Part shown: positions 6,176 through 14,066 of the stretch, in pieces | Layout: each line of letters starts with the position of its first letter | How positions within the stretch are numbered: the first letter of the stretch is position 1 | Virus record (IMG/VR): IMGVR_UViG_3300030012_004996 | Location: 1 to 30,454 of that record | Length of the DNA: 30,454 nt | Source: a virus | Direction: 5' to 3' (one strand) | The notes under the pieces: generated by a model | Databases searched by the model: none | What the model saw: only the letters and a program-made list of their open reading frames with translations | Told to the model about the DNA's origin: nothing | Made by a program: the position numbers and the translations under genes

Positions 6176-7821
6176 TGAAAAAATATAAATGGCTTAACAA
6201 GGACTCCCGCGACTTTTTAAAAAGAGGTTATCTTCAAACTGGAGAAACTGCCGAAATAAGAGGTAGAGATATTGCGGTAGCTGCTGAAAAGTCTCTTAAA
6301 TTGAAAGGCTTTGCAGATAAATTTGAGGATTATCTATCTAGAGGTTTTTATTCTCTTTCTAGTCCTATTTGGGCTAACTTTGGAAGAGACAGGGGTTTAC
6401 CTATATCCTGTAATGGGGTATATATTGAAGACCGCATGGATGCAATTCTTGACAAACAAGCTGAAGTCGGTATGCAAACTAAACATGGCTCTGGCACATC
6501 TGCTTATTTCGGAGCTTTAAGATCCAGAGGCGCAGACATTTCTGCTGGTGGTACATCTAGCGGCCCTATCCATTTCATGGAGCTTTTTGACAAAGTTACG
6601 TCTGTTGTTTCTCAAAGCAATGTTAGGAGGGGTTCCTTTGCTGCTTATTTACCAATAGACCACCCTGACATTTTAGAATTTCTTAGAATTAGATCAGAGG
6701 GTAACCCTATCCAAGAAATGTCTTTCGCTGTTTGTATAACTGACGAATGGATGAGATCTATGATTGAAGGAGATAGGAAAAAACGATCCACTTGGGCTAA
6801 TGTCGTCAAAAAAAGATTTGAAACTGGTTATCCGTATATTTTCTTTACTGATACCGCAAATACAAACGCACCTAAAGCTTACAAAGATAAAAAACTTAAA
6901 ATACATGCATCTAATTTATGTAGTGAGATATTCTTACACTCGTCTGAAGATGAATCTTTTGTTTGTTGTCTCTCCTCACTAAATTTGCTCAAGTGGGATG
7001 AAATTATAGAGACTGATGCTATAGAAACATTAACATATTTTTTAGATGCAGTTATGGAAGAGTATGTCCAAAAAACAAAGGATATACCTTTTATGAAAGC
7101 TTCTCATAATTTTGCTAAACGACAAAGAGCTTTAGGCTTGGGTGTTTTAGGTTGGCATTCTTACCTTCAATCAAAAATGATTTCTTTTGAAAGCATGGAT
7201 GCTAAGTTTATCAATACTGAAATTCATAAAGCTATTTCAGAAAAATGCGACAAAGCTACAAAAGAATTGGCTGTTTTATTTGGAGAACCAGAACACTTGA
7301 AAGGTTATGGTAAAAGAAATATGACAACAATGGCCATAGCTCCCACTACCTCAAGTTCATTTATTTTAGGGCAAGTATCTCCCTCTATAGAACCTTTAAA
7401 CAGCAACTATTTCACAAAAGATTTAGCTAAAGGAAAGTTTACTTATAAGAACCCTTACCTAGAGTCCTTACTAGAAGAGAAGAAAAAGAATACCCAGACT
7501 ACTTGGAAGTCTATCTTGGTTAAAGGTGGTTCTGTCCAACATTTAGATTTTCTTTCAGATGAAGAAAAAGCTGTATTTAAGACTTTTGGAGAAATTTCTC
7601 AAAAAGAGGTTGTGATTCAAGCCGCTCAAAGACAAAAATTTATCGATCAAGGACAGAGTTTAAATGTCATGATTTCTCCTAAATGTCCACCAAAACAAGT
7701 TAGCGAGCTACTTATCTTTGGGTGGGAGCAAGGAGTCAAAAGCTTCTACTATCAAAGAAGCGCTAACCCCAGCCAAGAATTAGCTAGATCTATCTTAAAT
7801 TGTTCCTCTTGCGAGGGATAA
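6175..7821 (+). CDS. nrdA: Class I ribonucleotide reductase, alpha (catalytic) subunit
   Basis: The 548-residue protein carries the RNR active site: C79 (PISCNGVYI) and C264 (VCCLSSLNLL) form the redox pair, N247-C249-E251 (NLCSEI) is the catalytic triad with the thiyl cysteine C249, and Y525-Y526 (SFYYQRS) is the radical-transfer pair. C543 and C546 near the C-terminus (NCSSCEG) are the shuttle cysteines that regenerate the active site with thioredoxin or glutaredoxin. It is about 200 residues shorter than E. coli NrdA, and the N-terminal ATP-cone is absent, so dATP shut-off through that domain should be missing, a common state in phage enzymes. It is translationally coupled to nrdB and followed by a 39 bp gap. 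Confidence 0.96.
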   Translation: MKKYKWLNKDSRDFLKRGYLQTGETAEIRGRDIAVAAEKSLKLKGFADKFEDYLSRGFYSLSSPIWANFGRDRGLPISCNGVYIEDRMDAILDKQAEVGMQTKHGSGTSAYFGALRSRGADISAGGTSSGPIHFMELFDKVTSVVSQSNVRRGSFAAYLPIDHPDILEFLRIRSEGNPIQEMSFAVCITDEWMRSMIEGDRKKRSTWANVVKKRFETGYPYIFFTDTANTNAPKAYKDKKLKIHASNLCSEIFLHSSEDESFVCCLSSLNLLKWDEIIETDAIETLTYFLDAVMEEYVQKTKDIPFMKASHNFAKRQRALGLGVLGWHSYLQSKMISFESMDAKFINTEIHKAISEKCDKATKELAVLFGEPEHLKGYGKRNMTTMAIAPTTSSSFILGQVSPSIEPLNSNYFTKDLAKGKFTYKNPYLESLLEEKKKNTQTTWKSILVKGGSVQHLDFLSDEEKAVFKTFGEISQKEVVIQAAQRQKFIDQGQSLNVMISPKCPPKQVSELLIFGWEQGVKSFYYQRSANPSQELARSILNCSSCEG

Positions 7822-7860
7822 ATATTCATTTTTAATATTTAAAAGTGTAATTAATTTTTG

Positions 7861-8841
7861 ATGGAATACGACTTTTCAGATCAAGCTAAAGAATTTTTAG
7901 AGTCACAGGCCGCTAAAAGACCTGGGCGTAAAAGTGGAGCGCAGACTCCAGCTAAACCTTCGGAACGTAAAAAAGGCTCTAAAAAGAACCCTAAAGGTTC
8001 CGCAGGTGGAGGTAAAAAAGCTCCAGCTATAACTTTTTCTGAAAAAGTTATTACTGCTCTTAAGAATAAAGTTAAAGAACATAACGCGAAATATTCCAAA
8101 AAAGTCACTCTCGGCCAACTTAAAAAGGTATATAGGAGAGGTGCGGGTGCGTTTTCTAGCAGCCATCGTCCTGGAAAAAGTAGGGGTCAGTGGTCTATGG
8201 CTCGCGTAAATACATTCCTTAAAATGGTTCGCGGAGGCAAAGTAAAAGAATCTTATAGAGCTGCTGATGGCGACATCGCTAGAGGTAGTGAAGAATACTA
8301 TAATGAGCCAAATGGAGAAGTTTACATTGACTACAATGAGGTAGAATTTGGCCTTGCTAAAATAGATCTCTTAAAAGCTGGTGTCGATGAAATAGAGATG
8401 GATCAAGATATAGAAGATATCGATTACTCTGAAGCGGAAAAAAAAACTTTAAATAAACCGTTTAGATTACCATCTGGTTCTAAAAAAAAATTTGGAGTTT
8501 ACGTCAAAAACCCTAAAGGTAATATTGTAATGGTTAAGTTTGGTGACCCTAATATGGAAATCAAACGCGACGACCCAGCTAGACGTAGAAATTTTAGAGC
8601 GCGTCATCAGTGCGACACAAACCCAGGTCCAAAGCATAAAGCTAGGTATTGGTCTTGTAGATTTTGGAGTAAAAAGCCAGTTAACAAGATGACATCTAGT
8701 GAAGCGTTAGCTTGGGACGATGAAGAGGTATTGAGTGAGTGGGGTTGGGATGATGCTAACTTTGCAGAACAACAAGATTTATTAAATTCTTTACCATTTT
8801 TATCTGAAGTAAAGGAAGTTGTTGAAGAAGAAGGTTTATAG
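7861..8841 (+). CDS. Basic two-domain protein of unknown function
   Basis: I choose the ATG at 7861 (326 aa); a TTG one codon earlier is also in frame. Residues about 20-56 are Lys/Gly/Ser-rich and likely disordered, like a nucleic-acid-binding tail. Residues about 58-124 form a domain (TLGQLKKVYRRGAGAFSSS, RGQWSMARVNTFL) that I recognise as recurring in large phages and giant viruses without known function. Residues about 200-270 are a second recurrent phage domain (FRLPSGSKKKFGVYVKN, FRARHQC, ARYWSCRFW), with H249, C251 and C266 as possible metal or structural residues. An acidic linker joins them, and the tail after 280 is acidic with several Trp. It follows nrdA after 39 bp. No function can be assigned; a DNA-packaging, head or nucleoid-binding role are guesses. 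Confidence 0.7.
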   Translation: MEYDFSDQAKEFLESQAAKRPGRKSGAQTPAKPSERKKGSKKNPKGSAGGGKKAPAITFSEKVITALKNKVKEHNAKYSKKVTLGQLKKVYRRGAGAFSSSHRPGKSRGQWSMARVNTFLKMVRGGKVKESYRAADGDIARGSEEYYNEPNGEVYIDYNEVEFGLAKIDLLKAGVDEIEMDQDIEDIDYSEAEKKTLNKPFRLPSGSKKKFGVYVKNPKGNIVMVKFGDPNMEIKRDDPARRRNFRARHQCDTNPGPKHKARYWSCRFWSKKPVNKMTSSEALAWDDEEVLSEWGWDDANFAEQQDLLNSLPFLSEVKEVVEEEGL

Positions 8842-8849
8842 GATATAAT
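8822..8849 (+). promoter_or_regulatory. Sigma-70-like promoter before the glycan cassette
   Basis: TTGAAG (8822-8827) and a perfect TATAAT (8844-8849) are 16 bases apart. Predicted initiation near 8856 leaves about five bases before the ATG at 8861, again almost leaderless. The -35 box lies in the last codons of the preceding gene. It would allow separate control of the glycan cassette. Confidence 0.45.
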
Positions 8850-8860
8850 CATGCATTTGC

Positions 8861-9712
8861 ATGAGAGTATTATTTATATCTGACTTCACACTTGAACAAA
8901 GACAAGGTGGCGCTCAATTAAGCAATAAATTGCTTATCGATAAAGGCAGAGAGCTGGGTCTCGATATAAATGAACACCACCACAACTCATCAGTTACAGA
9001 TTTTCTATCGTCTTATGATTTGGTGATTAATTCTAATCTTGAGGCAATCAGTAAAATTTCTCCTGAAAAGCTTCCTTTTATTCTTAAAATGCCTAACTCA
9101 ATTAGGCTTGAACATGATTCTTGTTCATATTTGCATGATGATACTAGGTTAGAGTTATTTTCTAAATCTAAAAAGAATTTTTTCTTAAGTAATTATCACT
9201 ACAATTATTTTAAAAATCTATATGGGGATTACTTTCATAATGTAGAGATCGTTTACGATGCTATCGATACTTCTAAGTTCAAAAAATCGGACCATGAAAA
9301 AAAATATGATGTAGTTTATTGCGGTTATTTGCACCCCCTTAAAGGTTTGAATAACTTAATTAGGTTTGCTAATCAAAACCCAGATAGAAAAATAGATATT
9401 TTTGGTTGGGGAGAAATTTCTCCTCAAGAAACTTTTAAAGACTGTCCTAATATTAACTTCAATGGTCACGCCGAATATGAGGATATCCCTTTGATATTAC
9501 AGTCATCAAAAGCTATTTTTCATCAACCCATAGTGAATGAACCATTTTGCAGAATGATTGGTGAGGCGATTTTATGTGGTATTGAAGAGATTATAGGTGA
9601 CAAATCAAAAATAGGAAGCTATCTTGAATTTAATGATGTTGGCTATGAAAAGTTCAGGGATCGTTGTGAAAACGCTCCATCTATATTTTGGGAAAGGGTT
9701 TTAAATAAATGA
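8861..9712 (+). CDS. GT4-like glycosyltransferase (GT-B fold)
   Basis: The 283-residue protein opens with MRVLFISDFTLEQRQGGAQ, the typical first strand and Gly-rich loop of group 1 glycosyltransferases. The C-terminal nucleotide-sugar half begins near residue 144 (YDVVYCGYLHPLKGL), and an EX7E motif is present at E227-E235 (NEPFCRMIGE), the family's donor-binding signature. At 283 residues it is about 80 shorter than usual, with a reduced N-terminal domain. An upstream ATG at 8851 leads only to ten codons and is not used here. Its stop overlaps the next start by four bases. It is the first gene of the cassette; donor and acceptor are unknown. Confidence 0.8.
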   Translation: MRVLFISDFTLEQRQGGAQLSNKLLIDKGRELGLDINEHHHNSSVTDFLSSYDLVINSNLEAISKISPEKLPFILKMPNSIRLEHDSCSYLHDDTRLELFSKSKKNFFLSNYHYNYFKNLYGDYFHNVEIVYDAIDTSKFKKSDHEKKYDVVYCGYLHPLKGLNNLIRFANQNPDRKIDIFGWGEISPQETFKDCPNINFNGHAEYEDIPLILQSSKAIFHQPIVNEPFCRMIGEAILCGIEEIIGDKSKIGSYLEFNDVGYEKFRDRCENAPSIFWERVLNK

Positions 9713-10533
9713 AAATAATTATACCTATGGCGGGGACGGGTAATAGATTTGTAGAATCTGGTTACAAAGACCCTAAACCTTTAATAAAAGTAAATGGCAA
9801 AAGAATAATAGAATATATTTTGGATATGTTTGAAGAAGAGGACGTTGTATTTATATGTAACGAGACTCATCTTAATAACACAAAAATCTACGATGTCTTA
9901 AAAGACTTGAAGCCAAAAAGCAAAGTAATCTCTATGGAAAATCATAAGCTTGGTCCAGTTTATACTGTGACAAAAGCTTACAAAGAAATTGCAGACGATG
10001 AAGAAGTAATTATTTCTTATTGTGATAATCCTTATACTTGGGATAGGTCTCATTTTAACAACTATGTTAAAAATAATAAATTAGACGGTTGTATTTTATC
10101 TCATACAGGATTTCACCCTCACACTTTAGCTGAAACCAAAATGGCATATATAAAAGAAAAAAACAATTTGGTTCATGAAATAAAAGAAAAAGAATGTTAC
10201 ACTAATAATCCTATGAGCGAACACGCTTCGACAGGAACTTATTATTATTCGAAAGGCGAGTATGTAAAAAAATACTTTGATCTTGCTCTTGAAAACAATT
10301 TAACCCATAATGGAGAATATTATGTAACTCTTGTTTATAATCTTCTCGTAAAAGAAGGTTTAAAAGTTGGGTATTATGACACTGAATTTGCTACTGTTAT
10401 GGGAACGCCTGAAGAAGTAGAAAATTTTGAAGCATGGGCTAATATAATAAACGGAGGACAAGTTTCCAATGAGACAGATCTAATAAAGTGCTACCAGTAT
10501 TGGAAAAAATATCATGAAAACAATATACGTTGA
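9709..10533 (+). CDS. Sugar-phosphate nucleotidyltransferase-like protein (GT-A fold)
   Basis: The 274-residue protein has the nucleotidyltransferase signature at its N-terminus: PMAGTGNRF (residues 6-14, the G-x-G-x-R loop) followed by DPKPL (21-25), whose Lys contacts the phosphates. A Mg-binding SYCDNPYTW segment near residue 104 replaces the usual D-x-D strand end. The family makes NDP-sugars or similar activated compounds from an NTP and a sugar- or polyol-phosphate. It starts in the stop of the previous gene (ATGA) and overlaps the HAD phosphatase gene by 20 bp. Neighbouring phosphatase, kinase and aldolase genes suggest it activates an uncommon phosphorylated building block; the substrate cannot be read from sequence. 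Confidence 0.8.
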   Translation: MKIIIPMAGTGNRFVESGYKDPKPLIKVNGKRIIEYILDMFEEEDVVFICNETHLNNTKIYDVLKDLKPKSKVISMENHKLGPVYTVTKAYKEIADDEEVIISYCDNPYTWDRSHFNNYVKNNKLDGCILSHTGFHPHTLAETKMAYIKEKNNLVHEIKEKECYTNNPMSEHASTGTYYYSKGEYVKKYFDLALENNLTHNGEYYVTLVYNLLVKEGLKVGYYDTEFATVMGTPEEVENFEAWANIINGGQVSNETDLIKCYQYWKKYHENNIR

Positions 10534-10825
10534 TATAGATGAAACAATTTGCTTTCATGACGAAAGCATTCCCCTTGATGGAAACAGGGATTATAATGAT
10601 GCATCTCCTAGTCTTGAAAATATATCAAAGGTTAACAAATTATATGACGAAGGAAATAAAATCGTGTATTGGACCGCTAGAGGTAGCAGGAGTGGTATAG
10701 ATTGGACCGAATTTACGACCAAACAACTTGAGGAATGGGGTGTTAAATTTCACGAAGTAAGATGCGATAAACCTTATTATGATATCTTCATCGAAGATAG
10801 AAGCATCAGAATAGAAGAAATTTAA
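10514..10825 (+). CDS. Small HAD-superfamily phosphatase
   Basis: The 103-residue protein carries all HAD motifs in compact form: nucleophile loop D7-I-D9-E-T (DxDxT), motif II WTARG near residues 54-58, motif III Lys in CDKPYYD, and the closing acidic pair in FIEDRSI. No cap domain is present. This short type is typical of capsule and polysaccharide loci, where such enzymes dephosphorylate sugar-phosphate intermediates. It overlaps the nucleotidyltransferase gene by 20 bp, a strong sign of one pathway. Alternative: a general nucleotide or polynucleotide 3-phosphatase, less likely given its neighbours. Confidence 0.82.
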   Translation: MKTIYVDIDETICFHDESIPLDGNRDYNDASPSLENISKVNKLYDEGNKIVYWTARGSRSGIDWTEFTTKQLEEWGVKFHEVRCDKPYYDIFIEDRSIRIEEI

Positions 10826-10828
10826 TGG

Positions 10829-12154
10829 ATGGAAAAATCTAAAATTATTAGTGTGTCAGGTCCGTCAGGAGTTGGGAAAACAACAATTTCCCGAATGCTT
10901 GCTGCAATATGCGGCTTAGACCAAACGTTAATTTTAAGTGGGGATGATCTACACAAATGGCCCCGAAATCACAAAAAATGGCTCCAGTATACACACTTTG
11001 ATCCAGCGGCAAATTTTTTACAAACAGGATCTAAAGATCTTAAACTTTTAAAAACAGGCGAAAATATTTTTAGAAAAAAATATAACCATGATACAGGTAA
11101 CTTTACGAAACCCTTACTTATCAAGTCTAAAAAATATATTATAAACGAAGGGCTACATGCTTTTTATTTAAAAGATGACAGTTTAATTTCAGATATAAAA
11201 ATATACGTAGAGACTGAAAGTCATTTACAGGATAGCTGGAAAATAAAAAGAGACATAAGCAAAAGAGGATATAATTTATCTGAAGTAGTTGAAACTATTA
11301 ATCGCAGGAAAATTGATGAAGAAAAATATATTTTTCCTCAAAAAAATGACGCAGACGTTATAGTAACTTTTATTGAAAAAGATAAAAAAATTGAATTTAC
11401 TTATTCGTTAAAAAACAAAAAAGCAGAAGCTTTAATAATAGATTTGCACAAATTCTATAAAAGCCATAAAGAGTTTGTTGAGGTTGCTGATTGTTTATCT
11501 AAGCGCCATGACCTTACACAAAATAAAGGTGGTAACATGTCTTATAAATGTGGCAACTCATTAGTTATAAGCTCTTCTGGTTCATCTTTCCAAGAAGTAA
11601 CCTCTACTGATGGATTTACTTATTGCGACCATAATGGCCGACAAGTATTCTCTGAACAAAAACGACCGTCTATGGAAGTAGGCATACACTGTTTAATGAA
11701 GGAAAAGTGCGTTCTACATACTCACCCCAGTTATGTACTAGCTCTTTTATGCAGTAAGGAAGGAGAACAAATTATAAATAACCTTTTTGGTAAAGAATGT
11801 TCTTTAATTAATTATTACTGTCCAGGAAGCGAACTTCATAATAATTTTCCTTCTAATTCTTCCGTAGTTTTTGCTAAAAATCACGGACTATTCATTGGAG
11901 GTGAAACTCTTAAGTTCTGTTTAAATAAAACAAATAAAATTAATAAAAAAGTAAAACAATTTTTATTAAAAGATAAAAAACAAAAATATCTTTTTCCAGA
12001 TGCGTGTGTTTTAGAAGAAGAAAATTTATTTTTACATGGATTTGTAAAGTCTATTATAAAAGATTCCAATCTCACCATGCAGTATTTAGAAGATAATGAT
12101 GTCAAAAAAATATTGGACCTAGAAGAAGAGAAATATAGGAAAAAACAATCATGA
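10829..12154 (+). CDS. Fusion of P-loop (uridine kinase-like) kinase and class II aldolase
   Basis: The 441-residue product joins two enzymes. Residues 1 to about 190 are a P-loop kinase: Walker A GPSGVGKTT (11-19), a GDDLHKW segment (38-44) like the substrate-binding Asp of uridine kinase/phosphoribulokinase, and INEGLHAFY (105-113) at the Walker B position. Residues about 205-400 are a class II aldolase/adducin domain: NKGGNMS (232-238) phosphate loop, E283 at the acid/base site (PSMEVGIH), and the three zinc His H297, H299 (HTHP) and H352 (NHG). All catalytic residues of both halves are present. It likely phosphorylates a small sugar or polyol and cleaves, condenses or isomerises a phosphorylated ketose. 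Position between the HAD phosphatase and GDPD-like genes supports a precursor-making role. I do not know a characterised fusion of this type. Confidence 0.85.
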   Translation: MEKSKIISVSGPSGVGKTTISRMLAAICGLDQTLILSGDDLHKWPRNHKKWLQYTHFDPAANFLQTGSKDLKLLKTGENIFRKKYNHDTGNFTKPLLIKSKKYIINEGLHAFYLKDDSLISDIKIYVETESHLQDSWKIKRDISKRGYNLSEVVETINRRKIDEEKYIFPQKNDADVIVTFIEKDKKIEFTYSLKNKKAEALIIDLHKFYKSHKEFVEVADCLSKRHDLTQNKGGNMSYKCGNSLVISSSGSSFQEVTSTDGFTYCDHNGRQVFSEQKRPSMEVGIHCLMKEKCVLHTHPSYVLALLCSKEGEQIINNLFGKECSLINYYCPGSELHNNFPSNSSVVFAKNHGLFIGGETLKFCLNKTNKINKKVKQFLLKDKKQKYLFPDACVLEEENLFLHGFVKSIIKDSNLTMQYLEDNDVKKILDLEEEKYRKKQS

Positions 12155-12624
12155 TATTAATTTCACATCGCGGAAATATAGATGGTCCCAATCAAGATAA
12201 AGAAAACACTCATAGATATATACAAAAAGCTTTGGACGCAGGATATCATGTAGAAATTGATGTGTGGCGTATCAATGATAAATTATTTCTCGGTCATGAT
12301 AAACCCGAAATTTCTGTATGCTTGGATTGGATTACGTCAAGAAGACAAAAACTTTGGGTTCACGCTAAAAACGAAGAGGCTTTATTTTATTTGACATCTA
12401 ATACAAACCTTACTGTTTTTTTTCACGAAAAAGAAAAATATTCTGTTATATATAACGGAAGGGACATAGAAGGAAACATAATAAAAGGTGCAATATGGGC
12501 GCATAATTTAGAAAAATTGAGCAAAAATTGTATAATACCACTACTTGACCTAAAAGATTTGGCCCGAAAACCAAAAACAAAAATTTTAGGAATTTGTTCA
12601 GATTATATAGAATTAGTAAAATGA
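12151..12624 (+). CDS. GDPD-like phosphodiesterase, minimal form
   Basis: The 157-residue protein contains the full active-site set of glycerophosphodiester phosphodiesterases: H6-R7-G8, E18-N19, E35-x-D37 (HVEIDVW) and H49 in LFLGHD. It is about 100 residues shorter than typical GDPDs, and the C-terminal half of the TIM barrel looks reduced. No signal peptide is visible, unlike periplasmic homologues, so it should act in the cytoplasm. Such proteins hydrolyse glycerophosphodiesters; in this cassette it may act on a polyol-phosphodiester or an NDP-polyol intermediate. It begins in the ATGA overlap with the kinase-aldolase gene and ends in an ATGA overlap with the methyltransferase. Confidence 0.75.
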   Translation: MILISHRGNIDGPNQDKENTHRYIQKALDAGYHVEIDVWRINDKLFLGHDKPEISVCLDWITSRRQKLWVHAKNEEALFYLTSNTNLTVFFHEKEKYSVIYNGRDIEGNIIKGAIWAHNLEKLSKNCIIPLLDLKDLARKPKTKILGICSDYIELVK

Positions 12625-13289
12625 TAAATACAAAAAAATGTTCACAAGAAAGATGGCTTACTGCTCAAGAAACAGAATTTAATGTCTGGGGTGGATATAA
12701 TGTCGGTGATGGTGATGATTGGAGTGAATATTGGAAAACTCATATAAATAATTATGACGATATCCAAGGGAAGCATTTTGAAAACGTAATAGAAGTTGGT
12801 TGTGGACCCTTTGGGAAAAATTTATCTAGAGTCCTAGAGCTTATAACTTATAAAAATTTATATGTATTAGATCCTCTTTTAGATAAATATACTCACAAGG
12901 GCATGTCTGGTATATCTAATATGTGCAAAAACCTTAATATTGAAAAACTATCAATACCCCTAGAAGAATACACTGAACACAAAAACAAAATGGATTTGAT
13001 AATTTGTAACAATGTTTTAGATCACTGTTATGATTCTGATAAGTGTTTTGATAATATGTATGAATCCTTGAGAAGTGGAGGCATTTTAATATTTGGTAAT
13101 GATTTAAAAGATGAATCTGATATAGCTGTAGCTAGAGACGCGATGCATCCAATAATGCTACAAGAAGATTATCTTGAGCAAAAATTTTCAGTTTATGAGA
13201 GTGTTTTTAAAAAAATTATACCAAGAGAAGAGTGTAGAAACACTGAAGCTTGCTGCGGTTGCATCTTTACTGTTTTAAGAAAAAATTAA
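12621..13289 (+). CDS. SAM-dependent methyltransferase (class I)
   Basis: I start at ATG 12621 (222 aa), which overlaps the preceding stop as ATGA; the frame is open 27 bases further up but with no better start. Motif I is VIEVGCGPFG (residues 56-65), an acidic residue ends the next strand (YVLDP, D84), and the post-motif strand reads MDLIICNNVLDH. These are class I Rossmann methyltransferase features of the Methyltransf_11/23 type. No DNA-methylase catalytic motif (NPPY or PC) is present, so a small-molecule or sugar O-methyltransferase is likelier, which fits its place in the glycan cassette. The substrate is unknown. Confidence 0.82.
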   Translation: MINTKKCSQERWLTAQETEFNVWGGYNVGDGDDWSEYWKTHINNYDDIQGKHFENVIEVGCGPFGKNLSRVLELITYKNLYVLDPLLDKYTHKGMSGISNMCKNLNIEKLSIPLEEYTEHKNKMDLIICNNVLDHCYDSDKCFDNMYESLRSGGILIFGNDLKDESDIAVARDAMHPIMLQEDYLEQKFSVYESVFKKIIPREECRNTEACCGCIFTVLRKN

Positions 13290-13300
13290 AATAACTAAAA

Positions 13301-14065
13301 ATGAAAGTCGATAAAGTAATATGGTCTTCAAGTGCAGAGTATAGTGACTTCTGGAATATTAATTCATTAATTCATAATAAATTTCTTGGCCTAGATTGCG
13401 TTCTGCTCCTATACGGTAAAAAGAAAGAGCTTGGTTTAAGTGAAGAGTTTGGTAAAATTATAGAGCTTGATTTTGAAGAGGGCGCTCCTCATATACCGCA
13501 ACTAGTATTTAATAAGTGGCATTATACCAAAAATGAACCCGAAACCACTTGGCTTGTCGGAGATATTGATCAAATACCTTTACAAAAAAATCATTTTATT
13601 AATATAGTCAAAGATGTCCCTGAAGACTCTTATGCTCATTTAGCAGAAGATGCTTGTAGAAATGCAGGTGCTCCTTACTGGAAAGAAACAAAAGGGCCGA
13701 TAGTAGGGCATTATCACATAGCTAAAGGTAAAACTTTTGATAAAACTTTTAATTTAAGCAAGAGTCTTGTAGATCATACAAATACATTAGTGGAAAACTC
13801 TCAAAAAGATAAACAGCCTATATGGGCTTATGAAGAATGGTATACAGCAGACCTAATTAAATCTAGTCAAGTTGATTTTCATGGATTTAGTCGCGGGGGC
13901 GATGGAGCTTTAGGCTATAAAATTTGCAGATCACAAAATAGTATTTATGATCGCGAACTTCTTATTTCTCAAAAATATGTAGATTATCACTGCCCCCGTC
14001 CTTATAAAAAAAATCAAGACCAGATAAACTATATTCTAAAAATGGCGTGGGGAGAGCTAAGTTAA
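13301..14065 (+). CDS. Probable GT-A glycosyltransferase
   Basis: The 254-residue protein has a GT-A-like D-x-D motif at D88-I-D90 (WLVGDIDQIPL) after about 85 residues of alternating strands and helices, the expected distance for a nucleotide-sugar metal site. Several Trp/His-rich segments follow (APYWKETKGPIVGHYHIAK). No membrane segment is visible. The gene is separated from the methyltransferase by 11 bp with an A-rich leader and no Shine-Dalgarno. I do not recognise a named GT family; the call rests on the D-x-D placement and six glycosyltransferase-like genes around it. Confidence 0.55.
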   Translation: MKVDKVIWSSSAEYSDFWNINSLIHNKFLGLDCVLLLYGKKKELGLSEEFGKIIELDFEEGAPHIPQLVFNKWHYTKNEPETTWLVGDIDQIPLQKNHFINIVKDVPEDSYAHLAEDACRNAGAPYWKETKGPIVGHYHIAKGKTFDKTFNLSKSLVDHTNTLVENSQKDKQPIWAYEEWYTADLIKSSQVDFHGFSRGGDGALGYKICRSQNSIYDRELLISQKYVDYHCPRPYKKNQDQINYILKMAWGELS

Positions 14066-14066
14066 A

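Noticed and set aside
7881-8166. Two long minus-strand frames opposite the protein at 7861
   Set aside because: They are mirror frames of the Lys-rich coding region, lack start context and show no recognisable domain.
8851-8883. Short ORF starting at ATG 8851
   Set aside because: It ends after ten codons and overlaps the better-supported glycosyltransferase start at 8861.
12594-12620. Upstream extension of the methyltransferase
   Set aside because: The ATG at 12621 overlaps the preceding stop as ATGA, the pattern used by neighbours, and the extra nine codons have no good start.
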